Shown here piece after piece: positions 8,184 through 16,129 of a DNA stretch of 28,534 bases. A program made the position numbers and the translations under genes. How positions within the stretch are numbered: position 1 is the first letter of the stretch; each line of letters begins with the position of its first letter. The DNA is from Dehalococcoidia bacterium SM23_28_2. GTDB taxonomy: Bacteria > Chloroflexota > Dehalococcoidia > SM23-28-2. Where the stretch lies: the NCBI GenBank assembly GCA_001303545.1, contig LJUA01000003.1, positions 1 to 28,534 on the forward strand, written 5' to 3'. The notes beneath the pieces are model-generated. The model was not told the origin of the DNA. It worked only from the letters and a program-made list of their open reading frames with translations, and searched no databases.

Positions 8184-9327
8184 TAGCGTACTGCTGAAAG
8201 ACGAGACCTGGGAACGAGTCGATAAGGCCACGGGAGGAGCAGCAGCGCCCTGCTTCCAGTGCGGCGTATGCACGGCCATCTGTCCCTTGGGGCTGGTGAA
8301 AGGCGAAACTATCAGCATCCGCAAGATCGTTCGCCAGGCCCAACTGGGGTTGCCCGGCTGGGCTGATGGTCTGTGGGAGTGCACCACCTGCCTGTGGTGC
8401 GAGAGCCGCTGCCCTCACGAGGTAGACATTACCAAAGCCATTCTCGGCCTGCGCCAGTTGGCCTGGAAGGAGCGAGAGGTCCCCGAGGGTCTCCCTACCC
8501 TCCTCTGGGACATCTACTTCGACGGTAATTCCTGGGGCCGCCCGCCGTCTGAGCGTCCCCTGTGGGCGAAAGACAAGGCCATCAAGGAATTCTCGCCCAG
8601 TGACGAGATCCTTCTGTACGTGGGCGACGACGCCGCCTACGACAGGCGCATCCAGAAGGTGGCACACGCCCTGGTGGCCCTGCTGGAAGCGGCAGGAGTG
8701 ACTTTCGGCACGCTGGGAGAGCGCGAGCCCCACTGCGGCGACGCCGTGAGGAGCTTGGGCCACGAGGAGTACGTGGCGGAGATCATAGAGAGCAACGCCC
8801 AACTCTTCCAGGAGGCAGGGGTGAAGACGATGGTCACCGTCTCCCCCCACTGCTACGACATGTTCGCCAACCGCTACCCCCACTTCAGCGACGACTTCCG
8901 CCCTCTGCACTACAGCCTCTACCTCCTGGAACTGATCAACGGCGAGCGTCTGAAGTTCGAAAAAGAGCTCCCGCTGAAGGTAACCTATCACGACCCTTGC
9001 TACCTGAGTCGCCGCAACGGCATATGCGATGAACCTCGCCAGGTCCTTGAGAGCATCCCCGGCCTCCAGTTGGTGGAGATGGAGCGTAGTCGGGATGATA
9101 CACTCTGCTGCGGCGGTGGCGGCGGCCGAATGTGGATGGAGACGGCAGCCGGCGAGCGCTTCTCCGACCTAAGGGTCAAGGAGGCTGCAGAGACGGGAGC
9201 AGAGGTAGTGGTCACCTGCTGTCCTCACTGCATAACCTGCCTGGAGGACAGCCTGAGCCAGGTCGGCAAGTCGAAGCTGAGGGTGATGGACCTCGCCGAG
9301 GTAGCCCACCTAGCTTTGCAGAGCTAA
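8167..9327 (+). CDS. HdrC-HdrB (HdrD-like) Fe-S oxidoreductase with one degenerate CCG domain
   Basis: A 386-residue protein. The N-terminal HdrC-like part has two [4Fe-4S] motifs, C29/C32/C35/C39 and C72/C75/C78/C82. Two CCG domains follow. The second is intact: C278, C314-C315, C352 and C355, the pattern that binds a non-cubane [4Fe-4S] cluster in HdrB. In the first, D154, H189 and S226 stand where Cys is expected, leaving only C190 and C229. It would accept electrons from HdrA and reduce a disulfide-like or other acceptor, or hand electrons to Etf. The GTG start at 8167 is supported by AGGAG nine bases upstream and overlaps the end of hdrA by 17 bases. It could be called HdrD, GlpC-like or LutA-like; the HdrA neighbour favours the Hdr role. 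Confidence 0.85.
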   Translation: MSQPTDSVLLKDETWERVDKATGGAAAPCFQCGVCTAICPLGLVKGETISIRKIVRQAQLGLPGWADGLWECTTCLWCESRCPHEVDITKAILGLRQLAWKEREVPEGLPTLLWDIYFDGNSWGRPPSERPLWAKDKAIKEFSPSDEILLYVGDDAAYDRRIQKVAHALVALLEAAGVTFGTLGEREPHCGDAVRSLGHEEYVAEIIESNAQLFQEAGVKTMVTVSPHCYDMFANRYPHFSDDFRPLHYSLYLLELINGERLKFEKELPLKVTYHDPCYLSRRNGICDEPRQVLESIPGLQLVEMERSRDDTLCCGGGGGRMWMETAAGERFSDLRVKEAAETGAEVVVTCCPHCITCLEDSLSQVGKSKLRVMDLAEVAHLALQS

Positions 9328-9366
9328 GCGGTGACCAGTGACATCGCTTCCAGGAGGTCGTAGACG

Positions 9367-10389
9367 ATGACCAAGTCACTGTACGGTGCCAAGGAAGCCA
9401 AAGCCATCTGGGTGTACCTAGAGCAGGATGAGGGCCGATTGGAGAGTGTATCCCTGGAGCTGATAGGCAAGGCCCATGAGCTGGCCGAAGCCCAGGGCAT
9501 TCCCGTCGTGGGCGCTCTCCTCGGCGACCAGGTGAGCAGCCTGGCCCAGGAAGCCATTGCTGCCGGCGCCGACGAGGTGCGGGTGGCGGAACATCCTCTC
9601 CTGCGCCAGTACACGACCGATGGCTACTCGAAGGTGTTCACGGAGCTCATCCTCAAGGGGAAGCCAGACATCCTTCTCCTGGGGGCAACCCCCAACGGTC
9701 GCGACCTGGCCGGTCGCATAGCCGTGCGGCTGCGCACCGGCCTCACCGCCGACTGCACGGACCTGAAGCTGGAAGACAAGACGGGCCTGCTCATCGGCGA
9801 GGTGACCGGCTTCGGCGGCGGCATCCTCGCCTACATCAAGTGCCCGGACAACCGACCCCAGATGGCCACCGTACGCCCTGGCGTGTTCGCCGTGCCGGAA
9901 CCAGAAACCTCCCGCAAGGGCAAGGTGGTCAGCGTACCAGTGGAACTGGCCGAGGAGGACATCAAGGTTCAGGTGTTGGAGCACGCCGTCGGTGGCGGGG
10001 TGGACATCACCAGGGCCCAGGTGCTGGTGGCCGCCGGCCGAGGCTGCGGCGGCGACTTCAGTCTGGTCAACGAACTGGCTGGCCTCCTGGAAGGCGAGGT
10101 GGGGGTGTCGCGCGTGCCGGTAGACGAGGGATGGGCATCCCGTGACCGCATGATAGGCCAGACTGGCTACGTCACTCGTCCCAAGCTGGCCATCGTCTGC
10201 GGGATCAGCGGCGCCTTCCAGTTCACTGTAGGCGTCGAGAAGGCGGAGGCGATCGTGGCCGTCAACATCGACCCAGACGCTCCGATCTTCGAGCAGGCCG
10301 ACTACTGCATCGTCGATGACATGTTCAACGTGCTGCCGCCCCTCATCGAGGCTGTCAAGAAGGCCCGCGGCGGCAACGGTGGGAGGTAG
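9367..10389 (+). CDS. etfA: Electron transfer flavoprotein alpha subunit
   Basis: A 340-residue EtfA. The C-terminal FAD domain shows AAGRG (about 222-226), VSRVPVDEGW, GQTG (264-267) and CGISGAFQF, followed by NIDPDAPIF; these are the standard FAD-contact motifs. It pairs with EtfB and carries electrons between dehydrogenases such as acyl-CoA dehydrogenases and a partner oxidoreductase. ATG at 9367 follows AGGAGG (9352-9357) with nine bases between. The gap from the HdrD-like gene is 39 bases, on the same strand. Here etfA precedes etfB, whereas the reverse order is more usual. Whether this Etf is of the bifurcating kind cannot be settled by eye. Confidence 0.93.
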   Translation: MTKSLYGAKEAKAIWVYLEQDEGRLESVSLELIGKAHELAEAQGIPVVGALLGDQVSSLAQEAIAAGADEVRVAEHPLLRQYTTDGYSKVFTELILKGKPDILLLGATPNGRDLAGRIAVRLRTGLTADCTDLKLEDKTGLLIGEVTGFGGGILAYIKCPDNRPQMATVRPGVFAVPEPETSRKGKVVSVPVELAEEDIKVQVLEHAVGGGVDITRAQVLVAAGRGCGGDFSLVNELAGLLEGEVGVSRVPVDEGWASRDRMIGQTGYVTRPKLAIVCGISGAFQFTVGVEKAEAIVAVNIDPDAPIFEQADYCIVDDMFNVLPPLIEAVKKARGGNGGR

Positions 10390-10393
10390 AGCG

Positions 10394-11191
10394 ATGCGTC
10401 AGTTGCACATTATCGCCTGTGTGAAGGTTGTCCCCAAGCCGGAAGAGGTGAAGGTAAACCCCGAGAACTGGACCATTGAGCGCGACGGCGTTCGCTCTGA
10501 GATCAACCCTCCCGACATGAACGTCCTGGAGATGGCCTTGGCCCTGAAAGAGCAGCATGGCGGCAAGGTGACCGTCGTGGCCATGGGGCCACCAATGTTC
10601 GACTCCTATCTGCGCCTGGCGCTGGCCATGGGAGCGGACGAGGCCTACCTGCTGAGCGACAGGTCGTTCGCCGGCGCGGACACCCTGGCCACCTCCTACG
10701 CCTTGGCCCAAGGCATCCGCAAGATCGGGGAGTTCGATCTCATCCTCTGCGGCGAGGAGTCCTCCGACGGCGCCACCGCCCAGGTGCCGCCGGGCATCGC
10801 CGAGTGGCTGAACACCTCCCAGATCACCTATGCGGAAGACCTGAAGATAGTGCCAGACTCGGGGATGGTGAAGGCCCAGCGAGAGCTGGCCGGCGGGTAC
10901 GAGGTTATCCAGGTTCCCCTGCCCTGCACAGCCTCGGTGAAGGTGGGAGCCAACGAGCCGCGCTTTATGGACATAGAGCGCAAGACCTGGGCGAACGCCG
11001 AAGGGCCAGTCACCACCTGGAACGCCCAAGACATAGAAGTTGACCCAGAGATGATAGGGATCCCCGGCTCGCCGACAATCGTGGACGGCGTAGCCCAGGC
11101 AGAGGCCACCGAGAGAAAGCGGGAGTTCCTGAAGGGCACTCCTGAAGAGCAGGTGAAAGCCCTCATCGAGCGTCTGCGGCCCTACCTTTAG
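10394..11191 (+). CDS. etfB: Electron transfer flavoprotein beta subunit
   Basis: A 265-residue EtfB. It opens with IIACVKVVPKPEEVKVNP, typical for the family, and contains NPPDMNVLEMALALKE and, near residue 95, GADTLATSYALA, the loop that contacts the nucleotide (AMP or a second FAD in bifurcating forms). The start at 10394 has GGGAGG just upstream; the frame is open further upstream into the end of etfA, but that extension is not conserved-looking. It is the last gene of the plus-strand run and ends 12 bases before the convergent meaB stop, with no clear terminator between them. Confidence 0.93.
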   Translation: MRQLHIIACVKVVPKPEEVKVNPENWTIERDGVRSEINPPDMNVLEMALALKEQHGGKVTVVAMGPPMFDSYLRLALAMGADEAYLLSDRSFAGADTLATSYALAQGIRKIGEFDLILCGEESSDGATAQVPPGIAEWLNTSQITYAEDLKIVPDSGMVKAQRELAGGYEVIQVPLPCTASVKVGANEPRFMDIERKTWANAEGPVTTWNAQDIEVDPEMIGIPGSPTIVDGVAQAEATERKREFLKGTPEEQVKALIERLRPYL

Positions 11192-11203
11192 AGAGCCGGG
11201 TTC

Positions 11204-12181
11204 TCACCCTCCCTGGATGAGCCACTTCCCCAGCCACTGGCGGTCGTCCAGCACGCGAGCGCAGGCCGAGTAAGGGTCCAGTTCCCCTGCTGCCACCCGC
11301 TCGGTGAGCTCCTTCAGCTGGTCGTCCTTCTCAGCGAAGTCCAGGAAGCGCGCCCGCACCTTGCGCTGAAGCATCTCCAGGAACTCCTCCCGGCGGCGCT
11401 GACGGCGACGCCTCTCCAGCTCGCCGTCCTCCTCCTGGACGCGGCGGCGACGCTCCACTTCCTCGTACAGCTCATCGACGCCAATGCCACGGTGAGCCTG
11501 GGTGAGCATGATAGGTATGGGCTCGCCCGGCTTCATGGCCACAAACGTCTCCAGCTCGGCCTTCATCCGGGGGGCCCCCTCGCGGTCGGCCTTGTTGATG
11601 GCAAACAGGTCGGCGATCTCGAACAGCCCTGCCTTCATCGCCTGGACGGCGTCGCCAGATTCGGGGGTGAGCACGACAATGACGATATCGGTGGCATTGA
11701 CCACGTCCAGCTCTGTCTGGCCAACGCCCACCGTCTCCACCAGGATCACGTCGCGGCCGCTGGCATCAAGCAGCTTGATAACTCCTTGAACGGTGACCGG
11801 CAGACCGCCGTGGCTGCCGCGAGTGGCCATGCTGCGGATGAATACGCCCGGGTCCAGATAGTGCTGCTGCATGCGGATGCGGTCGCCCAGGAGGGCACCG
11901 CCGGAGAAGGGGCTGGAGGGATCAACGGCCACAATGCCCACCGACAGCTCTCTCTCTCGCAGGACGGCGGTGATCTTGTCCACCAGGGTGCTCTTGCCCG
12001 TCCCTGGCGGCCCGGTGATCCCTATGCAGTAGGCACGGCCGGTGTGCGGGCCGATACGGCGCATGATGTCCACCACCGCCTCGCTCTCCGCCTCCACCAG
12101 GCTGATAAGCCGAGGCAAGGCCAGCGTATCGCCGGCCAGCATGCGCTCTACCAGTTCCTTGCTGCCTTCTCCTGCACTCAT
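11204..12181 (-). CDS. meaB: MeaB/ArgK-family G-protein chaperone of methylmalonyl-CoA mutase
   Basis: A 325-residue GTPase. The P-loop GPPGTGKS lies at 57-64, followed by the hallmark DPSSPFSGGALLGDRIRM, ETVGVGQTE, and NKAD. MeaB proteins guard B12-dependent acyl-CoA mutases against inactivation and help load or release cofactor. The ATG at 12181 is preferred, because the Arg/Pro-rich open frame upstream is an antisense-like reading of the neighbouring lipoprotein tail. It lies four bases after the lipoprotein stop on the same strand. No mutase subunit is in the window, so the partner must be elsewhere. The C-terminal part is rich in Arg and Glu and is probably helical (dimerisation arm). 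Confidence 0.9.
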   Translation of the reverse strand: MSAGEGSKELVERMLAGDTLALPRLISLVEAESEAVVDIMRRIGPHTGRAYCIGITGPPGTGKSTLVDKITAVLRERELSVGIVAVDPSSPFSGGALLGDRIRMQQHYLDPGVFIRSMATRGSHGGLPVTVQGVIKLLDASGRDVILVETVGVGQTELDVVNATDIVIVVLTPESGDAVQAMKAGLFEIADLFAINKADREGAPRMKAELETFVAMKPGEPIPIMLTQAHRGIGVDELYEEVERRRRVQEEDGELERRRRQRRREEFLEMLQRKVRARFLDFAEKDDQLKELTERVAAGELDPYSACARVLDDRQWLGKWLIQGG

Positions 12182-12185
12182 TCCA

Positions 12186-12710
12186 TCACTGGCCGGCCGA
12201 AGTGGGCTCTGGGGTCGGCGATTCAGCCTCCGCCGTCGGGCTGGGCGTCGGCGTCTCGGCCGCCGCCGTCGGGCTGGGGGTAACAGGCACAAGGGTCGCA
12301 ATCGGAGGGGGCTCCCATACGATGAGGGTGCCTATCATAGTGATGGGCTGGGAGTCGGAGCGAAAACCGTAGATGCCCAGCTCGTCGATCTGGAACTTCA
12401 GGCTGCCGGTCTCGCCGGGCTCCAAGTTGCCAGATACGAAATCGTCCTCGGTCTCGTACTCATTGTCGACGCCTGCTATCCGCAGATTGTGATCCTCTCC
12501 ACCGCGGTTGCGCAACTCGAGTATGTAGTCTACTCCCGCCCTTACAGTGAGGCTGCGGGGGGAAAAGAAACCGTTGCTCATCTCCACCCTGAGCACCGTC
12601 TCACCAGCGGGGCCAGGCGTAGGAAGGCCGCTCTCGGAATCTCCCCCACAGGCCATAGCCAGCAGCGTCAGGAGAGAAGCTAGCACTAGTGCCGCCGCTA
12701 TTCGCTTCAC
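12186..12710 (-). CDS. Probable lipoprotein with cupredoxin-like domain lacking copper ligands
   Basis: A 174-residue exported protein. The N-terminus has Lys-Arg, a hydrophobic stretch, and LLAMAC with C21 as the probable lipidated cysteine (the -3 position is Ala, so the lipobox is not perfect). Residues about 35-130 look like a cupredoxin-type beta-sandwich (FFSPRSLTVRAGVDY, DHNL, ELGIYGF, MIGTLIVW), but the Cys and second His expected between GIYGF and the Met are missing (RSDSQPIT). It probably keeps the fold without a type-1 copper site. The tail is a Pro/Thr/Ser/Ala/Glu-rich low-complexity spacer. I chose GTG 12710 because AGGAGG sits ten bases upstream; an ATG at 12773 would add 21 residues before the signal. 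Function unknown. Confidence 0.7.
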   Translation of the reverse strand: MKRIAAALVLASLLTLLAMACGGDSESGLPTPGPAGETVLRVEMSNGFFSPRSLTVRAGVDYILELRNRGGEDHNLRIAGVDNEYETEDDFVSGNLEPGETGSLKFQIDELGIYGFRSDSQPITMIGTLIVWEPPPIATLVPVTPSPTAAAETPTPSPTAEAESPTPEPTSAGQ

Positions 12711-12839
12711 TGAACCTGTTCCTCCTCGGATCCTCGCGACATGTACCTTTCTACTGCTTTCCGTTTGCGCCATCAGAGCAGGTGCGAACGCGCTATCTCC
12801 CAGCCAGCCAAACGGGGCTTGCCCTGGAGGAGCATCCGA

Positions 12840-14090
12840 TCAGTACTTGCTGATAAGCTGATTGGCTCCGGTCAGGGAAAGAACCTCGTTAGTGCCATCT
12901 TCGATCAGGGAGGCGCGAGCGTCTCTGAACAGCTTCTCTACGAGTAGCTCTTTGGATAGCCCCATTCCCCCGAGCAGTTGGACCGCTTCGTTGGCCACCT
13001 CAAAAGCGACGTTCGTGCAGTAGACCTTGGCGGCGATGGAATAGTGGGTGGCTGGCGGCAACGTGGTGTCATTGTAGATCATGACGGCCCGCGATAGGGC
13101 CCTGGCCGATTCCACCTTGATGAACATGTCGAACAGCTTCATCTGGACCAGTTGATGTTCGCAGATGGGCTTGCCGCCCTGTACTCGCTGCTTGCAGTAG
13201 GCCAGCGCCTCTTCGAAAGCGGCGCGCGCAACTCCGGTGAAGGCGGCCCCCATGCCGGAGTTGGCGAACCCAAGGACCATGTCGATCACCATGGGATAGA
13301 TGGGCGGCTCAACCAGCATGTAGTGCTTGGGTATCCTCACATCGTCAAAGAATATCTCTCCCTGATTGAGAGCGCGCTGCCCCAGTTTGTTCAGCGGCCG
13401 GCCTTTGGACACGCCGGGAAGGTCTAAGGGGATGACCGCCACTCCGCTTCCGGCCATGCCCTGGGAAGGGTCGATGGCCACGAAGGTCAAGGCATGGCTG
13501 GCGATGGTGGCATTGGACACCCAGGCTGACTTCTGGCCGTTGATGACCCAGTCGTCGCCGTCAGGCCTGGCGCCTACGTCGAACGCTACACGCGGGTCGA
13601 GAAACTGCTCCGTCCCCAACAGCAGAGAATCGGAGCCGTGCTGGGGCTCGGTGATAGCCCAGCAGCCAATGTATTTCGCCTCCTTGTCCTGGGCAAATGG
13701 AACAACGATCTCCTGCACAGCCTGCTGGTTCCCGGTCAGCCCCGCAAAGGTGGCAGCGAACGCAAACGGGAAGGGCGCGACTCCCAGGCTGATGGCTAGA
13801 TCGGCGCTTCCCCAGCCGATCTCCTCGGCCACGATGTGGCGATCAAGGCCGGAGAGCGCGACACCGCCAAGGGCCTCCGGCAAGCCCTGGCAGTGGTAGC
13901 CCAGCTCGTAGAACTTTCCGAACACGTCCCACAACACCGAGCCTTCCTTGATCACCTCCTCAGGATCAGCAAGCCTGTCCAGCTCTATGCTGGCGGGACG
14001 CATGACCTCCTCAGCGAACCTGTGGACTTCGTTCTTCAGAGCGCCCTGCTCGGGGGTCAGCTCCTTATCCAACTCAAGATAGGTGCTCAT
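12840..14090 (-). CDS. Acyl-CoA dehydrogenase family flavoprotein
   Basis: A 416-residue acyl-CoA dehydrogenase. The middle domain contains CWAITEPQHGSDS and WVINGQKSAWVSNA; the C-terminal four-helix domain contains EHQLVQMKLFDM and AVQLLGGMGLSKE. These enzymes introduce a double bond into an acyl-CoA using FAD and pass electrons to Etf. The usual catalytic motif YEGT is EDGT here, so Asp398 replaces the usual Glu, with Glu397 beside it. The ATG at 14090 has AAGGAG five bases upstream; an upstream in-frame extension lacks family features. The gene is followed after 129 bases by the lipoprotein gene. The Etf encoded about 1.6 kb away could be its acceptor (inference). The substrate is unknown. 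Confidence 0.9.
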   Translation of the reverse strand: MSTYLELDKELTPEQGALKNEVHRFAEEVMRPASIELDRLADPEEVIKEGSVLWDVFGKFYELGYHCQGLPEALGGVALSGLDRHIVAEEIGWGSADLAISLGVAPFPFAFAATFAGLTGNQQAVQEIVVPFAQDKEAKYIGCWAITEPQHGSDSLLLGTEQFLDPRVAFDVGARPDGDDWVINGQKSAWVSNATIASHALTFVAIDPSQGMAGSGVAVIPLDLPGVSKGRPLNKLGQRALNQGEIFFDDVRIPKHYMLVEPPIYPMVIDMVLGFANSGMGAAFTGVARAAFEEALAYCKQRVQGGKPICEHQLVQMKLFDMFIKVESARALSRAVMIYNDTTLPPATHYSIAAKVYCTNVAFEVANEAVQLLGGMGLSKELLVEKLFRDARASLIEDGTNEVLSLTGANQLISKY

Positions 14091-14277
14091 ATGGACTCCT
14101 TCCAGAATCCACTGTAGCCATCGTATACCGGTAGCAGAACGAAAAGTATACCAAACGCGCCTCTCCATCAACCCCCGGGCGCTTCTTGAACACAGGCGAA
14201 GGCGAAGAGACGCCCCTGGTTCCACCGACGGTCAACCTGCCGGGCTAAAGATAGTGATCTTTTTTTCCGCGCCCTAG

Positions 14278-14306
14278 TTGGCGTGTTAGAGCGATAATAG
14301 TGTAAA
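14278..14306 (+). promoter_or_regulatory. Candidate rex promoter
   Basis: TTGGCG (14278-14283) and TGTAAA (14301-14306) are separated by 17 bases, each with four consensus matches. Transcription would start near 14313, at the edge of the Rex box, which would allow direct repression. Confidence 0.4.
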
Positions 14307-14311
14307 CTGAT

Positions 14312-14329
14312 TTGCGAAAAAAAGCACAA
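14312..14329. promoter_or_regulatory. Rex operator (Rex box)
   Basis: TTGCG-N8-CACAA matches the 18-base Rex consensus TTGTG-N8-CACAA with a single mismatch. It lies 64 bases before the rex start codon and just downstream of the candidate -10. Rex commonly represses its own gene until NADH rises. As the spacer is shared, the divergent acyl-CoA dehydrogenase could also respond. Confidence 0.65.
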
Positions 14330-14393
14330 GGACGCTCGATCCAAGGCAATGATGGATCTGCAGCGATAGCCGTGTGCTGCGAGGGGGCCCAAG

Positions 14394-15062
14394 TTGACAC
14401 CGAATCCAAAGACAGCCAGAGTCACCAAGATCCCTGACGTCGTCGTCGATCGCTTGCCGCTCTACGCTCGCTGCCTGGCCCTGCTGCACTCCAGGGGACA
14501 AGAGGTAGTGAGTTCGACGGAGCTGGCCAAGTTATCGCGGGTAACACCGGCTCAGATTCGCAAGGACCTGAGCTATTTTGGCCGCTTTGGCAAGCAGGGG
14601 CGTGGCTACAACGTGGCCAAGCTTCTGCAGGAGCTGTGGCGCATCCTAGGCCTTGAACGCCAATGGCGAATGGCCCTTGTGGGAGTGGGCAGAATAGGGC
14701 GGGCCATCCTGGAATACGGCGGGTTTGCCAGCCAGGGCTTCCATATCGCCCACGCCTTCGACGTTGACCACAGTGTTGTCGGTCAGGAGTTGGGTTCGGT
14801 GACAATCAGGCACGCGAGCGAGCTGGAGCAGAGGCTGCTGAAGGAGCCGGTGGACATCGGCATTGTGGCCGTGCCCGCTCTTGAAGCTCAAACAGTGGTG
14901 GACATCCTGGTGCGCTGCGGCGTGAAGTCCATCCTCAACTACGCCCCCATGTGTCCCCGCAGACCAAGCGACGTGCAACTGCGCCAGATCGACCCCGTCC
15001 TTGCCCTTCAGGGCATGACCTTCCACCTGAAGAATAAGAAAGGGCCGACGAAGAAGCACTAG
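14394..15062 (+). CDS. rex: Redox-sensing transcriptional repressor Rex
   Basis: A 222-residue Rex protein. The N-terminal winged helix ends with RKDLSYFGRFGKQGRGYNV (56-74), the strongest Rex signature. A Rossmann fold follows with GVGRIG at 97-102 for NAD(H) binding, and the C-terminal helix is domain-swapped in known dimers. Rex leaves DNA when NADH/NAD+ is high and so controls fermentative, respiratory or anaerobic energy genes. The TTG start at 14394 is preceded by GAGGGG seven bases upstream. It converges with mreB and their stop codons overlap by four bases, with no terminator between. Confidence 0.95.
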   Translation: MTPNPKTARVTKIPDVVVDRLPLYARCLALLHSRGQEVVSSTELAKLSRVTPAQIRKDLSYFGRFGKQGRGYNVAKLLQELWRILGLERQWRMALVGVGRIGRAILEYGGFASQGFHIAHAFDVDHSVVGQELGSVTIRHASELEQRLLKEPVDIGIVAVPALEAQTVVDILVRCGVKSILNYAPMCPRRPSDVQLRQIDPVLALQGMTFHLKNKKGPTKKH

Positions 15063-16087
15063 TATCCGGCCAGGAAATCGCCCTCAATGGGCTGAGCACG
15101 ACGAATCAGATCCAGGTGCTCCAGGGCGATGCCGGCCCCGATGGCCACGCACTCCATAGGGTTCTCGGCCAGCGAGCAGGGGATACCGATCTCCTGGGTG
15201 ATCAGGCGATCCAGGTTGCGGATTAGGGAACCACCGCCGGTAAGGACGACGCCCCTATCTACTACGTCGGAGGCCAGCTCCGGCGGCGTCCGTTCTAGCA
15301 CTGCCCGGATGGCTCCCAGTATGCTGGCCAAGGGGTCTTGAATAGCCTGGGTGATCTCCTGAGAGGTAACAGTGATGTTCTTGGGCAGACCCGTGATCTG
15401 GTCACGGCCACGCACATCTGTGGTCAGCTCCTCCTCCATGGTAACAGCGCTGCCCACGGCGATCTTGACCTCCTCGGCAGTGCGATCGCCGATGATCAGG
15501 TTGTGGCGACGCTTGATATAGGTGGCGATGGCATCGTCCACGCGATCGCCGGCCACCCGAACGGATTCGCTGTTAACGATACCGTACATCGATATGACGG
15601 CGGCTTCAGTGCGACCGCCGCCGATGTCCACCACCATATGACCGCGGGGCGTGTCTACAGGGATGCGAGCACCGATGGCAGCGGCCAGGGGCTCGGGCAC
15701 CAGATTGGCCGGCCGGCGAGCGCCCGCCGACTCGGCGGCGTCGCGCACCGCCCGCTGCTCCACGCCGGTCACCCCCGCCGGTGTACAGACCATGACCTCC
15801 GGCTTGAAGAGGCTGAACCGGCCCACTACCTTGCCGATGAAGTAGCGCAGCATGGCCTCGGTGGTCAGGTAATCAGCGATCACACCGTCGCGCATGGGCC
15901 GGATTACGGTGATGGGCCCCGGCGTACGCCCCAGCATGTCGCGGGCCTCGGCGCCCACGGCCACGATGCTGTTGTCCCGCTGAGCCACCGCCACCACCGA
16001 GGGCTCTTTGATGACGATGCCCCTGCCTCTCACGTAAACCAGCACGTTGGCCGTGCCCAGATCCACCCCTATTCTCTTGCCGAACAT
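15059..16087 (-). CDS. mreB: Rod-shape-determining protein MreB/Mbl
   Basis: A 342-residue bacterial actin. The phosphate-1 loop is DLGTANVLVY (9-18); the phosphate-2 segment is DIGGGRTEAAVIS, and GGGSLIRNLD marks the adenosine site. It polymerises under the membrane and guides peptidoglycan synthesis. In phosphate-2 the usual GGGTT is GGGRT. The ATG at 16087 has GGAG eight bases upstream; a TTG five codons earlier is possible. It lies 42 bases after murA on the same strand. No mreC or mreD follows, so it resembles the solitary Mbl arrangement found downstream of atp-murA in Firmicutes. Confidence 0.92.
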   Translation of the reverse strand: MFGKRIGVDLGTANVLVYVRGRGIVIKEPSVVAVAQRDNSIVAVGAEARDMLGRTPGPITVIRPMRDGVIADYLTTEAMLRYFIGKVVGRFSLFKPEVMVCTPAGVTGVEQRAVRDAAESAGARRPANLVPEPLAAAIGARIPVDTPRGHMVVDIGGGRTEAAVISMYGIVNSESVRVAGDRVDDAIATYIKRRHNLIIGDRTAEEVKIAVGSAVTMEEELTTDVRGRDQITGLPKNITVTSQEITQAIQDPLASILGAIRAVLERTPPELASDVVDRGVVLTGGGSLIRNLDRLITQEIGIPCSLAENPMECVAIGAGIALEHLDLIRRAQPIEGDFLAGY

Positions 16088-16129
16088 GCTCCCCACTCCC
16101 AACCCAAGAATCGAACGACGGTGGAACCG

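Larger units (their letters stand above)
14091..14393. other. Divergent intergenic region between acyl-CoA dehydrogenase and rex
   Basis: This 303-base spacer holds no credible gene. Its rex-proximal half is AT-rich and contains a candidate promoter and a Rex box (listed separately). No convincing minus-strand promoter for the acyl-CoA dehydrogenase was found, though TATTAT (minus strand, about 14295-14300) could be a -10. Confidence 0.55.

Noticed and set aside
11189..11206. Hairpin GAGAG/TTCTC between etfB and meaB as a bidirectional terminator
   Set aside because: The stem has only five pairs, one of them G-T, overlaps the meaB stop and has no T-run.
12240..12290. Short direct repeat (GCCGTCGGGCTGGG type) in the lipoprotein gene
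   Set aside because: It simply encodes the PTPSPTA low-complexity tail; not an independent repeat or array.
12182..12301. Arg-rich N-terminal extension of MeaB
   Set aside because: It reads the Pro/Thr/Ala repeat of the lipoprotein tail out of frame; MeaB homology begins after ATG 12181.
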